DNA from: Hoylesella timonensis 4401737 = DSM 22865 = JCM 15640
GTDB taxonomy: Bacteria > Bacteroidota > Bacteroidia > Bacteroidales > Bacteroidaceae
DNA length: 64,000 nucleotides
Assembly (NCBI RefSeq): GCF_000455445.1
Contig: NZ_HG417092.1
Span: 59,163-123,162 of the forward strand
Direction of reading: 5' to 3'
Below, one piece after another: positions 36,281-46,292 of this stretch. The notes below the pieces were generated by a model, which worked only from the letters and a program-made list of their open reading frames with translations, was not told where the DNA came from and did no database searches. Numbering within the stretch: position 1 is the first letter of the stretch; each line of letters starts with the position of its first letter. Position numbers and translations under genes: made by a program.

Positions 36281-38119
36281 TTAGAACCTTTTTGCTCCAA
36301 GTATGGTTTCAAGATTTTTCTGTGCCCATGCCTCATCATGCACCTCGAAGAGACGCAGTTCAGACATGTTGAACCAGTCTGAGCTGGTACCAGTGAGTCC
36401 TAAAGGATCTTTGTTACGGCGTGCCAAAGGTACGAACCGCAAGTACTCATAGCTCTCGGCAGTTTTGATGTGGTTTTGAGCTACGCCCTGCTTTCCACGT
36501 CCTTCTGGCAGTTTGTAGGTAATGATACCCAAACTTGTCCATGCACCATCGGCATCGGCACCAGAGTGACTTCCAAATACTTCGGCTCGTTTCACGTCAC
36601 CACCACCGTCACCATTGCCACGACCCATGTAGTCGAAGTAGAACTCGCCAGCAGATGGCTTGTTTAGGTGTATCTGTATGCGGTGTGGCTTTCCATCGGA
36701 TGAATTCTTTTCCCATTGAGAGTGGTAGTACGTGTTGGTGTTATTGTCTATCAAACCAGGGATACCTTTTCCATCTGTTGGATGTGTAGCATTGGCAGTA
36801 ATCATGTCTTCGGTGAGCGTTACACTTACTTGCTCGGACCATACGTCTGACGTACCTGTCACCTTCACGGGTTGCTTGGTTTCCAAACCTGTAGGACCAT
36901 AAGAAAGGATCGTGAACTCATATTCTCCAGCAAACTTGAAGGTGTTCTTAAAGGTAATGGAGTTGTTGTTCATGTCGGTGAGTGTCTTCTTCACCGTCTT
37001 ACCTAACTTTGCGTTGTGCATGGTGATGACCAACTTGGTATAGTTCACTACTTCAGGTTGATCCCAAGTAAGGGTAATCTGTCCTTTCTCTGCCTTAGTC
37101 TTGGCATTGACAACATTGAATGGTGGCACAGGTGTAAACTTGTTCTGCTTGATAGTAACAACGTATAACCTGTCGTTGTTTTCGCTCTTCAAGGTAACAG
37201 TACCCGTACGTGGCTGGTCACTTAGGTTCATATCAACCTTTCCAGACAGTTCACCATCGGTGTTACTCAGCAACTGTTTATCTGCATGCAACCACGAAGC
37301 AGCATTGTCGGACACAGTGACAGTCCACTTGCCGTCTTTCTCGTTTTGCACATAAGGGATGCGTATCTTGCCACCCAAGTCGCCGATTTCGTAACTCGTA
37401 TTGCCGTAGCAAGGGATTACCTTGTATCCTACGCGGCTCTGTATCAAGACAAATTCTTGCGTAGCATCCCAGTTTTGAGACGATTGCAAGATCATGGTGC
37501 AGTAACGGTCAGCCTTGGTCTTATTGGGGTCGAGGCGTAGCTTGATGAGTTTTCGTCCTTGTGCATCTTCTTCCAACTTTTCATTAGCATCGAAGTGTAC
37601 CCATGACGTGGTGTCTGGTACAAGGATATGGTCAATGTTGAGGTTGGTGGAAACGGGAGCAATAAACTCAGTCTCATTTCCCTCTACGTATGCCATGAAC
37701 CCATTCTTTCGCATAATGAAACCACCATCTTCAACGAGATTCAGTGTGGCTTCGTGTCCTACCTGTATCACCTGAACGTTATACTCTTGGTGTCCGTACT
37801 TGATGGTTACCACAGCCTTGCGTGGTTGATATCCATCGTATGTACCAGCCTTAACAAGTACCTTGTCGTTGGCTTTTTCCACCGTACACCAGTCAGCGTT
37901 CGCTTCGGCGTTCCAGTTTTCTTTCGCCACGTTGGTTACCACATCGATAGTCCGCTCACCACCTTCACGCTGGAAGGTGATGAGTGCCTGGCTCTTGTGA
38001 GGAACTTCAAGCAGAGACTTGTCAAAGTTCGTCTCGTAGTCGGGCGAGCAGGCTGTGAACGTCGCAGTAAGTGTTGCGACCAGCATTGCCGAAGCAATGA
38101 TTATCTTATTTTTCTTCAT
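36281..38119 (-). CDS. BACON/discoidin surface lipoprotein
   Basis: This 612-residue outer-surface lipoprotein has a signal ending TATFTACSPDYE (lipobox Cys). The N-terminal half has at least two BACON-type repeats (GGERTIDVVTNVAKENWNAE, ADWCTVEKANDKV; then GGKIRIPYVQNEKDGKWTV, ASWLHADKQ). A fibronectin-III-like segment (ITLTWDQPEVVNYTKLVITM) follows, and then a C-terminal F5/8 type C (discoidin) domain with GLIDNNTNTYYHSQW. Such proteins bind glycans at the cell surface. Its position between SusD-type genes and the M60 peptidase suggests substrate capture. Confidence 0.8.
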   Translation of the reverse strand: MKKNKIIIASAMLVATLTATFTACSPDYETNFDKSLLEVPHKSQALITFQREGGERTIDVVTNVAKENWNAEANADWCTVEKANDKVLVKAGTYDGYQPRKAVVTIKYGHQEYNVQVIQVGHEATLNLVEDGGFIMRKNGFMAYVEGNETEFIAPVSTNLNIDHILVPDTTSWVHFDANEKLEEDAQGRKLIKLRLDPNKTKADRYCTMILQSSQNWDATQEFVLIQSRVGYKVIPCYGNTSYEIGDLGGKIRIPYVQNEKDGKWTVTVSDNAASWLHADKQLLSNTDGELSGKVDMNLSDQPRTGTVTLKSENNDRLYVVTIKQNKFTPVPPFNVVNAKTKAEKGQITLTWDQPEVVNYTKLVITMHNAKLGKTVKKTLTDMNNNSITFKNTFKFAGEYEFTILSYGPTGLETKQPVKVTGTSDVWSEQVSVTLTEDMITANATHPTDGKGIPGLIDNNTNTYYHSQWEKNSSDGKPHRIQIHLNKPSAGEFYFDYMGRGNGDGGGDVKRAEVFGSHSGADADGAWTSLGIITYKLPEGRGKQGVAQNHIKTAESYEYLRFVPLARRNKDPLGLTGTSSDWFNMSELRLFEVHDEAWAQKNLETILGAKRF

Positions 38120-38141
38120 TTTTCTAAATGTTTAAGGTTTC

Positions 38142-39182
38142 TTACAATTGCTCTGCCCTTGGGTTGTATTGGTGGCGAAGCTTTGCCTTCACTTCCTTGA
38201 AAGGACCTGGCTTGTTGGTGCCATCTTTCTGTGGGTTGAGTAGGCGATACTTGTAATGTACACGAAACTCTTTATAATAGGTGGAGTTGCCGCCTCCCAG
38301 TGCAACGAGTTCGTTGAGGTAGAAAGTGTTGTCGTATTCCCCGATGGGGGTGAGCATGACTACTTCCATTTCATTTGCATTGTAGGGAGTTACTACTGCC
38401 TCGCGCTTCTTAGGGTCGGTTTGCAGTTGTTTGCCCACGGTAAAGACCACACTCTTCTGCTTGATTTGTGGAGCTGCCTTCTTGTAGTCTCCATAATCCT
38501 CATTACCAGCCAACATACGAACAGAGTTCACCGTAAGTGGAAAAGCTCTAAGCGTATTGGTTGGACGAGCTGTCTCACTGTTGCTCAGGTTTACCACTGT
38601 GGTGCTGTTGTAGTTGTATGTAATTTGCGTTTTGGTAGAAGCAAACTCGTTCTTCCAATGAATGCGCAGCAACACCTCTTTCTTCTTATTATTGAACGGT
38701 GTAGTGGATTTTGGATCCAGCTTATAGTTCAAGAAATAGATGCTATCTGGCGACAGCTTGTCAAGGTTCTTGAGCTTGATAGGAAACTTTACCTGTGACT
38801 CACCAGCCTTTATCACACCATTGAGTGCAGGTTCTTCATAGCACTCTTCGGGCAACAGCTTGGCAAAGCGTGTGGAGTCGATGTCATAGTTCGACTTGTT
38901 GAACACTTTGAACAGCGAGTCGGAGTGTACGATACTCACAGGTACGCTTTCCGAAGGTAGCTGTGATCCGCTGATACCAACCACCAAGTTGATGACGGCA
39001 CCATTTGTGGATGTCTCTGCCTCCATGTCTACGCACTGCCTGTCGTACACACCGTCTGAGTTTTGCAGCAAGTAGCTTTCTTTCTTGTATTGCTCTTGGT
39101 CGAAGTCGTATGTCTCGCATGAGAAGAGCGTGATGCCGACAGCCAGCAGCAACAATTTATAAATCTTATTGTTCATCATCAT
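38142..39182 (-). CDS. DUF4361/BT_3044-like surface lipoprotein
   Basis: This 346-residue lipoprotein has a signal peptide ending LFSCETYDF. The N-terminal part resembles the DUF1735/adhesin-like fold (GVYDRQCVDMEAETSTNGAV) and the C-terminal part resembles DUF4361 with YYKEFRVHYKYRLLNPQKDG. These families accompany SusC/SusD in loci for host glycans and are thought to be surface glycan-binding proteins. Three ATG codons in a row begin at 39182. It is 22 bases after susD and 22 before the BACON gene. Confidence 0.75.
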   Translation of the reverse strand: MMMNNKIYKLLLLAVGITLFSCETYDFDQEQYKKESYLLQNSDGVYDRQCVDMEAETSTNGAVINLVVGISGSQLPSESVPVSIVHSDSLFKVFNKSNYDIDSTRFAKLLPEECYEEPALNGVIKAGESQVKFPIKLKNLDKLSPDSIYFLNYKLDPKSTTPFNNKKKEVLLRIHWKNEFASTKTQITYNYNSTTVVNLSNSETARPTNTLRAFPLTVNSVRMLAGNEDYGDYKKAAPQIKQKSVVFTVGKQLQTDPKKREAVVTPYNANEMEVVMLTPIGEYDNTFYLNELVALGGGNSTYYKEFRVHYKYRLLNPQKDGTNKPGPFKEVKAKLRHQYNPRAEQL

Positions 39183-39204
39183 TTTGTTTGTCTATGGTTT
39201 GTGA

Positions 39205-41259
39205 TTATCTTTCCCATCCCCAGTTTTGATCCATCTTTGGCAGCTTAAGCAACTCGTAATGGTTGAGCGGCAAGAATATCATCTTAGGTTTGGCAATACG
39301 GTCTCTATAGTTCTGCTCGTCTATCTGCACGATGTTCCAAAAACCTCCGTTGGAGTTGGTATCATCGCGATCTTTACTTACATCTAATCCTCGCCAGTTG
39401 CTACTATTAGCATCTTCGTCGAGATACGTTCCCCAACGTCGAGTGTCGAAGTAGCGGTAGCCTTCATTGAACAACTCAACTTGTCGCTCGTTCCTGATGA
39501 CCTTCTCGAAAGCATTCTTGTCATTCAGGGTAGAGGCTTCTACACCGGGGAGTCCTACTCGGTAGCGTATCATGTTGAAATACTTCGCCATGAATTCTGC
39601 ATCACGACTGATGCTTACGTCTACCAGCTCTCCACTGCGGTTCCATGTCTTCACCGTTGGATTGCCCTCAATGTTGTTCATCGCCTCACACAGTTCGAGC
39701 AGAACTTCTGCATAACGGATGATAGGATATGGCTTCATCGTTTTCATCACTCCATTCGTATTGGGTGCCCATGAGTCGTCTGGGTGTACATACTTCACCG
39801 AGGTATATCCTGTGATGTTTACGTCATTAGGATTGTTCTGCGCTCCTGCCTTTCCTGCTATTCCGTCACTGTTGTCGTACCAGAATTGCTTATTGGTTTT
39901 GGAACCGTCGGCACTGGCAGAGTTCATCTCCCATACACGTCCAGGGAAACCAATGCTTGCGTAGAAACGTGCCGAGCGGTTGGCATACATATTTGGGATG
40001 CCCGACTTAAGTACGAAAGTAGAGAGATTTTGTGCCTTCTCTGTGGTGTTCTCAAAATCAGCGTCATACAAGCTGGAGTTAGCTGGCAACTTTCCGTCTG
40101 CCATTAAGAAGCAGTCTATTACGCGTTGTGGCACGCTCAGACCACCCCAGCCACCAAGTCCACCACCCACTGGGAAGCAGTGTTGTGTGTACTGAATTAC
40201 GCTACCCGAAACTGCGTGAGCCCATATAAACTCGCGGTTCACCATTGGCAATCCCTCACCGTTGAACATGTCAGCAAACGAGTGGTAGGGGTCGATACCT
40301 CCCACACCCTCTGGAAATTCCTTGTTACGCAACGATTCGTCTACGTTGTCAAGTGGATAGGGGAATTCCTTATCAGCCTTCACCGTGTGTAGCTCGTAGT
40401 AGTTCATGTCTACCACTTGCTTGGCTGCTGCGGCTGCCACTGCCCACCGGTTGGGATCATAGTCCTGATTGATGTAATTAGCACCGTCGCTCTTACGCTT
40501 CCAACCATTGAAACAGCGACGTGCGCTATCTCCTCCGTTGAAGGTGGGCGATGCCTGAATGAGTCGAAGTCGAGCAATCAATGCCAATGCGGCACCCTTG
40601 GTAGGACGCGAGAAATAAGCGAGTGACTGATCTTGCGGTTCAGAGATACCCTTTAGTGAGAGGGCAAACTCGTTACAGATGTAGTCTATCGACTCATCAA
40701 ACGTAGCACGCTCACGGTTGTAGTACTCGCTGTCTTTATCGGTAGGGATAATCTCGTCGCCCACGATGAGCAGCGGTCCCCAGTTCATCAACAAGTGATA
40801 GTAGGCCCAGCCACGCATGAAGTGTACATAGGCTTTGTATTCACGACGGTCGCCGTCGCTCATATCTGCCACTTTGTCAACGTTGGCGAGCATCTTGTTG
40901 CAACGCTGCACAATGACGTACATGTTTTTCCACAAGTACCAGTTGGGGATGTTGGTTTCGTTGATATTTCCAACGGTGAACTGTGCGCCCCAAAACTCTG
41001 ACGTCTGCCATTTCACGGCTATCTCGTCCGAAGCGGTCTCGCCAGGATTCCACGAGCCTCCCCAAATATTTCCTTCGTGTGGGAATTCTTGTGGGGTATT
41101 CCACAAATATCCTTCTGCGTTCTGCTTGCTGTGGAAGACAGAGTCCTCCTTGAACGTAGCTTGGAAATAATTGTCCACGTCCAGAAAGTCGCAGGATGTA
41201 AGCATGCCGCTGGCAGCCATGAGGCCTGCACCAGCTATGGTCATGATGATTTTTTTCAT
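39205..41259 (-). CDS. SusD/RagB-family surface glycan-binding lipoprotein
   Basis: This 684-residue lipoprotein (signal ending GMLTSCDFLDVDNY) is the lid partner of the SusC transporter. It has tetratricopeptide-like helices, with RGWAYYHLLMNWGPLLIV and the C-terminal RagB hallmark NERQVELFNEGYRYFDTRRW. It is longer than typical SusD (about 550). It pairs with the SusC gene 22 bases upstream and should bind oligosaccharide or glycopeptide released from host glycoprotein. Confidence 0.93.
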   Translation of the reverse strand: MKKIIMTIAGAGLMAASGMLTSCDFLDVDNYFQATFKEDSVFHSKQNAEGYLWNTPQEFPHEGNIWGGSWNPGETASDEIAVKWQTSEFWGAQFTVGNINETNIPNWYLWKNMYVIVQRCNKMLANVDKVADMSDGDRREYKAYVHFMRGWAYYHLLMNWGPLLIVGDEIIPTDKDSEYYNRERATFDESIDYICNEFALSLKGISEPQDQSLAYFSRPTKGAALALIARLRLIQASPTFNGGDSARRCFNGWKRKSDGANYINQDYDPNRWAVAAAAAKQVVDMNYYELHTVKADKEFPYPLDNVDESLRNKEFPEGVGGIDPYHSFADMFNGEGLPMVNREFIWAHAVSGSVIQYTQHCFPVGGGLGGWGGLSVPQRVIDCFLMADGKLPANSSLYDADFENTTEKAQNLSTFVLKSGIPNMYANRSARFYASIGFPGRVWEMNSASADGSKTNKQFWYDNSDGIAGKAGAQNNPNDVNITGYTSVKYVHPDDSWAPNTNGVMKTMKPYPIIRYAEVLLELCEAMNNIEGNPTVKTWNRSGELVDVSISRDAEFMAKYFNMIRYRVGLPGVEASTLNDKNAFEKVIRNERQVELFNEGYRYFDTRRWGTYLDEDANSSNWRGLDVSKDRDDTNSNGGFWNIVQIDEQNYRDRIAKPKMIFLPLNHYELLKLPKMDQNWGWER

Positions 41260-41281
41260 ATTGTAATATCGTTTGTATTTC

Positions 41282-44200
41282 TTAGAAGTTTAGGTAAAGC
41301 TGCAAAGCGTATGTCATTGGCAACGGATATACGGCGCCATTAGCCCCTGCCTGCTCGGGGTCGAAGTATTTCACGTTGTCGATAGTGAAGATATTATTCA
41401 TGACGAATTCGCAGTCTAAAGAAGATAATCCACATGCGGTAATCCATTTCTTGTGGTGCAGCTTGTAGCGCACGCTCAACTCTTGGAATCGGAGGAACGA
41501 TCCGTCACGCTTCCAGAATGTTGACAGTTGAGCATTGTTGCTATTGCCTCCGTACGAGAGTCTTGGGAACTCTGCGTTGGGGTTTTCAGTAGCTGTAGTT
41601 CCAGAGTACCAAGCTGGCGTCCAGCGGTTCTTTGGGTTGTTGGCGTGCTTGAGCACATTTCCTATCTCACCGTTATAGAATGGAATCCATCCAGAGTCAT
41701 TATAGAGACCTGAACGATAGTATTCCACCTTGGCTGAACCCTTGAACAGGAATCCAATGGTCAGGTCTTTCCATGTATAATCGGCACCGAATCCGTACAT
41801 TAACCGTGGCAGCTGATTGCCGTAACTCAATGGCACGCGGTCGTCGTTGTTCACCACGCCGTCACCGTTTACGTCACGATACTTGATATCACCAGGACGT
41901 ACCTTACCGAACATCTGTTCGGGGCTGGTTTCTATTTCCTCCTTGCTCTTAAAGAGTCCTTCAGCAATAAGACCACGCAAGATATACAATGGCTTTCCGT
42001 TCGAACTCTGGTAACCGTATGCGTAGAGAGGTTCCTCAAAATTGTCAACGATGTTCTCAGAGAACGTGTAGTTGGCACGTACAGTGAAACTCATGTCCTT
42101 GTTAATAGGGTGATGATATGAGATGTTTCCATCAGATCCGTAGCTGTGCATCTTACCCACGTTAGAGAATGGAATGGTAATCATACCCGCATATTCTGGC
42201 AGGGTGACGCGCTGGCGGTAGATGTTGTCACGAACATCGTAGAAGAAGTCTACGGTGAAGGCGAGTCTATCCTTGAAGAATTTTCCTTCAATACCCACGT
42301 CACTCTTTCTAGATACCTCCCATTTCAGGTTGTCGGCTCCAATCTGTGTCTCTCGAATACCTAATCCTTGATAGCCCCAGTAGGTGGGTGCCGTATGGTC
42401 GATGAGTGTGAGGTAAGGGAAGCGTGTACCTGTAATTTGGTCGTTACCCGACAATCCGTAGCTACCACGTATCTTCAAGAAAGAAAACCAAGGCATCGCA
42501 TCTTTGAACCACTGGTAGTTGGATGGAATCCAACCTGCAGCAATAGATGGGAAGAATCCGAAACGCTCGCCCTTCTTGAACTGTGCCGAACCCGTGTAAC
42601 CGAAGTTGGCATCGATGAAGTAGGTGTCTTTATAGCCGTAGTGCAAACGTCCCGAAAGGTTCTGTCTACGAGCGGGAATGGCATTGATGCCCATGGCATC
42701 GTTACCCCAATCGGTACCTTTGGTGTCTTCCATGTAGTAGAAAATCAAAGCACCCATGTTATGGTCACCGAAGGTGCGGTTCCAGTTGGCTTTTGCCTCA
42801 AGATAGTATTTGCGCCATCCGCTGTTGCTACTGCCGTAAACCATGTCTAGCGCACGACTGTTCAGACTCTTGATAAGTGCACCCTGTGCGCTACGACCCG
42901 TGGCGTGATACAAGTCGGGAGCGATAATACGTCGCTCGTTGAAGTCTGTGGTGTGGTCCATCATGGCCTGTACCGATGCCTCCAATCCCTGCAACACACC
43001 ATTGAACTTTTGCGTGAGCTTCAGCGTTGTCATGTTGCGGGTTGTGTTCTGGTCTTTGTAACCGTAGTAGTTGAGTGCAGCGTAGGGTGAAATCAAGTTG
43101 TTGCGCCCGAAAGTAGGTATGGTGCCATCGGAATATTCCACGGGCATCATCAGCGGGTTCATCACGCGTATGTTGTTCCATACTGCATTGGTACCCATAC
43201 CGCCTGGCGTGGTGTAGTTCACGATGTTTCCGTCAACACCAAAGTACAGGGTGGTGAGCTTGGTGAGGTTCATGTCAATGTTGGCACGATACGTCATCTT
43301 ACGGTATGTCAACGGCTTATTGAACACGTTGCCTTTTTGATTGTAAGCTGCGCCCTCGTCTTGGTAACCCAATGACAGGAAGTAGCGTGCGATGTCGCCA
43401 CCGCCGCGTGCGCTCATATAGTAGTTTTGCTGCAACGACGTTTTCTTCATAATCTCGTCGGTCCAGTTCACATCAGGATACAAGTCTCTGTCCAGTCCGT
43501 GCTTGATCAAGTCGAGCTGAAGTGGTGTGTACAAGTCCGATTCGCCTGACATGGCACGTGCCTCGTTAGCCAACAGGGCATAGTCGTAAGCACCGAGATA
43601 CTGTGGTATGCGCTTGATTTGCGACAGCTTTACCGAGGCGCGCCCCGTAATGCTGAGCTTACCCATGGCACCACGCTTAGTCGTCACGATGACTACACCG
43701 TTTGCACCACGCACACCGTAAACGGCAGTTGCTGATGCGTCTTTCAGAATAGAGAACGACTCTACGTCGTCCACGTCGATATCATCAAGTTTTCCTTCAA
43801 TACCGTCAATCAACACCAAGGCTGACCCGTTGGCACCGAAGGTACTGATACCACGAATCCAGAATTGCGAAAGGTTACGACCTGGCTCTCCTGAGGTTTG
43901 CATGGTGATGACACCTGCCACACGTCCACCGAGCATGTTGCTCAGCGACATGCCCGGAGCTTTCAATTCCTTGGGGTCGATAGTAGAGATAGCTCCTACT
44001 ACTGACACTTTTTTTTGCGAGCTCAAGCCCGTTACCACCACCTCGTCAACGGTGCTGGCATCTTCTTTGAGCACGAACTTTTGGTCAGCAAGATCTTTGG
44101 TCACTAATTTCTCTATGGTTTTCATACCCACAGCCTGTATCACGAGGGTGGCGTTTGGGTCTACCTTAATGGTGAACTTTCCGTCCAAGTCGGAAACCAC

Positions 44201-44380
44201 TCCTCGTCCCGGAACGTTTTTGATGATGATGGTGGCGCCTGGGTACGGTTCGTCCTGTTCGTCAACCACAACTCCCGACACGGTGAATGTCTTGCTCTTG
44301 GTTTTGTCGTTGGCATTCTGTGCAAAGCCGTTTGTGACTACAGCGAGTAACAGAGCCAACATATAGATAAATTGTTTCAT
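41282..44380 (-). CDS. SusC/RagA-family TonB-dependent transporter
   Basis: This 1032-residue outer-membrane importer has a signal peptide, a carboxypeptidase-regulatory-like N-terminal domain (VSGVVVDEQDEPYPGATIII), a TonB box-like DEVVVTGLSSQKK and a plug with LVLIDGIEGKLDDIDVDDVE and the SusC signature SFSILKDASATAVYGVRGAN. The large barrel ends TYALQLYLNF. It lies between the IPT/NHL gene and susD. No sigma/anti-sigma or hybrid two-component regulator is adjacent, so regulation is not evident from this window. Confidence 0.95.
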   Translation of the reverse strand: MKQFIYMLALLLAVVTNGFAQNANDKTKSKTFTVSGVVVDEQDEPYPGATIIIKNVPGRGVVSDLDGKFTIKVDPNATLVIQAVGMKTIEKLVTKDLADQKFVLKEDASTVDEVVVTGLSSQKKVSVVGAISTIDPKELKAPGMSLSNMLGGRVAGVITMQTSGEPGRNLSQFWIRGISTFGANGSALVLIDGIEGKLDDIDVDDVESFSILKDASATAVYGVRGANGVVIVTTKRGAMGKLSITGRASVKLSQIKRIPQYLGAYDYALLANEARAMSGESDLYTPLQLDLIKHGLDRDLYPDVNWTDEIMKKTSLQQNYYMSARGGGDIARYFLSLGYQDEGAAYNQKGNVFNKPLTYRKMTYRANIDMNLTKLTTLYFGVDGNIVNYTTPGGMGTNAVWNNIRVMNPLMMPVEYSDGTIPTFGRNNLISPYAALNYYGYKDQNTTRNMTTLKLTQKFNGVLQGLEASVQAMMDHTTDFNERRIIAPDLYHATGRSAQGALIKSLNSRALDMVYGSSNSGWRKYYLEAKANWNRTFGDHNMGALIFYYMEDTKGTDWGNDAMGINAIPARRQNLSGRLHYGYKDTYFIDANFGYTGSAQFKKGERFGFFPSIAAGWIPSNYQWFKDAMPWFSFLKIRGSYGLSGNDQITGTRFPYLTLIDHTAPTYWGYQGLGIRETQIGADNLKWEVSRKSDVGIEGKFFKDRLAFTVDFFYDVRDNIYRQRVTLPEYAGMITIPFSNVGKMHSYGSDGNISYHHPINKDMSFTVRANYTFSENIVDNFEEPLYAYGYQSSNGKPLYILRGLIAEGLFKSKEEIETSPEQMFGKVRPGDIKYRDVNGDGVVNNDDRVPLSYGNQLPRLMYGFGADYTWKDLTIGFLFKGSAKVEYYRSGLYNDSGWIPFYNGEIGNVLKHANNPKNRWTPAWYSGTTATENPNAEFPRLSYGGNSNNAQLSTFWKRDGSFLRFQELSVRYKLHHKKWITACGLSSLDCEFVMNNIFTIDNVKYFDPEQAGANGAVYPLPMTYALQLYLNF

Positions 44381-44410
44381 ATTGGTTTGATATACTATTA
44401 TTTCATGGAT

Positions 44411-45871
44411 TTATTCAATCGTCAGCTTGCGGATGCAGCGGTTGCCAGTGTCGGCAACGTACACGATACTACCATCAGCATTCACTGCCACACCACGGGG
44501 ATAAAGGAACTGTGCCACGTCGGGACCTCCTTCCTTGAATCCAGCCGATCCTGGCAGACCTATGACGGTGGTCACAGTGGCTTTATTGTCAGGTTGGTTG
44601 GTATCAATACAACGGATACAGCTGTTCATACTGTCAGCGATGTACATCTTGCCATCGGCTGTGAAACATATCTGTCGTGGATAGTTAAACTTGGCATTCT
44701 TTAACAAACCATCCTCCCAGCCACTACCAGCACTGGTTCCTTCCCAGCATGCGCGTCCAGCATATTTCTCACCATGGTATTCGTTAGGGTCTTTTCCTTC
44801 CAACTGATCAATGTCCACATACCATATCTCGTTGTTGTCGGTCTGACAAATGAACAGACGGTTGGGCATGGTAGGGCTAAAAGCGAAATACGAGTCACTA
44901 CCATTGTTGTTCGCCCCATGGATACCAATCTTCTTGAGCAAGACAGTTGCCTTGCGTGTTTTAGGATTGATTCTTACCAGCTGCCCTTGGTGCATGACAG
45001 TATAAAGCTGGTGGTCTTTTTTGTTGACTACGACGCAAAACTTCCAGTTATGCTCATCAAGAGTCTTTGTATCCTCTGTCTTGATGATACGTAATTTCTG
45101 TTGTGCAAAATTGGAGGCTTTTTGGTAACGGTAAAAGTCCATACCAGCATCTAAAGGTGCATACATAGTCTCCACTCCCGACTCGTCAGAGAAGGCTGGA
45201 GCGTTTACCACACCGCAGTCTTCACCAAGAAACCTCACATTGTTGCGTTTTAGTGATGCCATCAGCACGTTTCCGTCCTTATTCTCATTTTTACTATTCC
45301 TTGCCTGACACCCGTCAGCTCGACCCGTGTGATGAGTTCGTTCACAGATGAAAATATTGTCTTCATTGTCCAAGCAAATGTATGCTGGTGCCGACAGCGT
45401 AGTAGAAGTCAGCGTACCTGGCACGGTGGGCTGTACTTCAGAGTTGGGTTGTCCCACCACGGTAGTTACTGCCGTCTGTGTACGATAGATAAACTTGTTG
45501 GGAGCTTCGCCAGAAATAGCTTTTTCTCCTTCTCCTCGCATCACCTTGATGCCGATGTTACGCTTGTAGGTAAGCCCTTTTGGCACGGTGCAATAGATTT
45601 TCTCACCGTTCGAGGATACCAATCCGCCACGGTGTTCGATGCCGTTCTCGTCTACATACATCACGCGTAGTCCAACGGTGTCGGTGCCGAAGTTGCTACC
45701 CGAGATAATCATCGATGTGGCAACACCACCCGAGTCGGGATAGAAATCGTCCACTACGATTGGCTTTGATGGATCGAAGGCTGCACCAGCCGTACTGGTG
45801 TCTTTGTCACTGCATGCTGCAAATAAGGCACATGCAAGTACGCCTACCATTAAAATTTTACTTTTCTTCAT
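44411..45871 (-). CDS. IPT/NHL-repeat surface lipoprotein
   Basis: This 486-residue lipoprotein (lipobox in ALFAACSDKD) starts the locus. An IPT/TIG domain (IVVDDFYPDSGGVATSMIIS) is followed by NHL-type beta-propeller repeats (NYPRQICFTADGKMYIADSM, FLYPRGVAVNADGSIVYVAD, GNRCIRKLTIE). Such IPT-NHL lipoproteins are repeatedly found beside SusC/SusD pairs in Bacteroidetes; their ligand is not generally known. It is 30 bases before the SusC gene. Confidence 0.85.
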   Translation of the reverse strand: MKKSKILMVGVLACALFAACSDKDTSTAGAAFDPSKPIVVDDFYPDSGGVATSMIISGSNFGTDTVGLRVMYVDENGIEHRGGLVSSNGEKIYCTVPKGLTYKRNIGIKVMRGEGEKAISGEAPNKFIYRTQTAVTTVVGQPNSEVQPTVPGTLTSTTLSAPAYICLDNEDNIFICERTHHTGRADGCQARNSKNENKDGNVLMASLKRNNVRFLGEDCGVVNAPAFSDESGVETMYAPLDAGMDFYRYQKASNFAQQKLRIIKTEDTKTLDEHNWKFCVVVNKKDHQLYTVMHQGQLVRINPKTRKATVLLKKIGIHGANNNGSDSYFAFSPTMPNRLFICQTDNNEIWYVDIDQLEGKDPNEYHGEKYAGRACWEGTSAGSGWEDGLLKNAKFNYPRQICFTADGKMYIADSMNSCIRCIDTNQPDNKATVTTVIGLPGSAGFKEGGPDVAQFLYPRGVAVNADGSIVYVADTGNRCIRKLTIE

Positions 45872-46292
45872 GTTGGTTAAAAAATAATTATTTAGTTGTT
45901 TTGGTTATTCTTGAAGTCTACGCTCCTTGTTCTTTCACCCTATATATAATAAGGTGTAAGGAACGTTTGTTTGAAATAGTAATCCGGTAGCAATTGTTTA
46001 GATAGATTTAGACAAAACTGTGCAGTTTATAGTCTTCTTTTTCTTATTATTTTGCAAAAATAACCTTTTTTTTGAAATAAATATCTTTTAGCAAAAAAAA
46101 ATGTTTTATTAGGTCACATTGCTTTCATTTAAGGACAATTTTTGTAGCAATAAATAAAATACCTTGTTTTTGCAACGGAAAGGCACGGAGGAACATCGTA
46201 ACAACTGTACAACACGGCTTTATTATAAAAATACAGCATAGCATATAATATGTTTAACAAAACAGCGTTATATTATAAAACATTTTAACAAG
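45872..46292. other. Divergent promoter region between the M60 locus and the sugar transferase
   Basis: No gene in 421 AT-rich bases. An imperfect hairpin spans about 45930-45965 (GTTCTTTCACC / GGTGTAAGGAAC with one bulge and one mismatch) and would lie in the 5' leader of the IPT/NHL gene. On the minus strand TATTTTTG (46062-46055) fits a -7 box without a clear partner. Confidence 0.5.
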
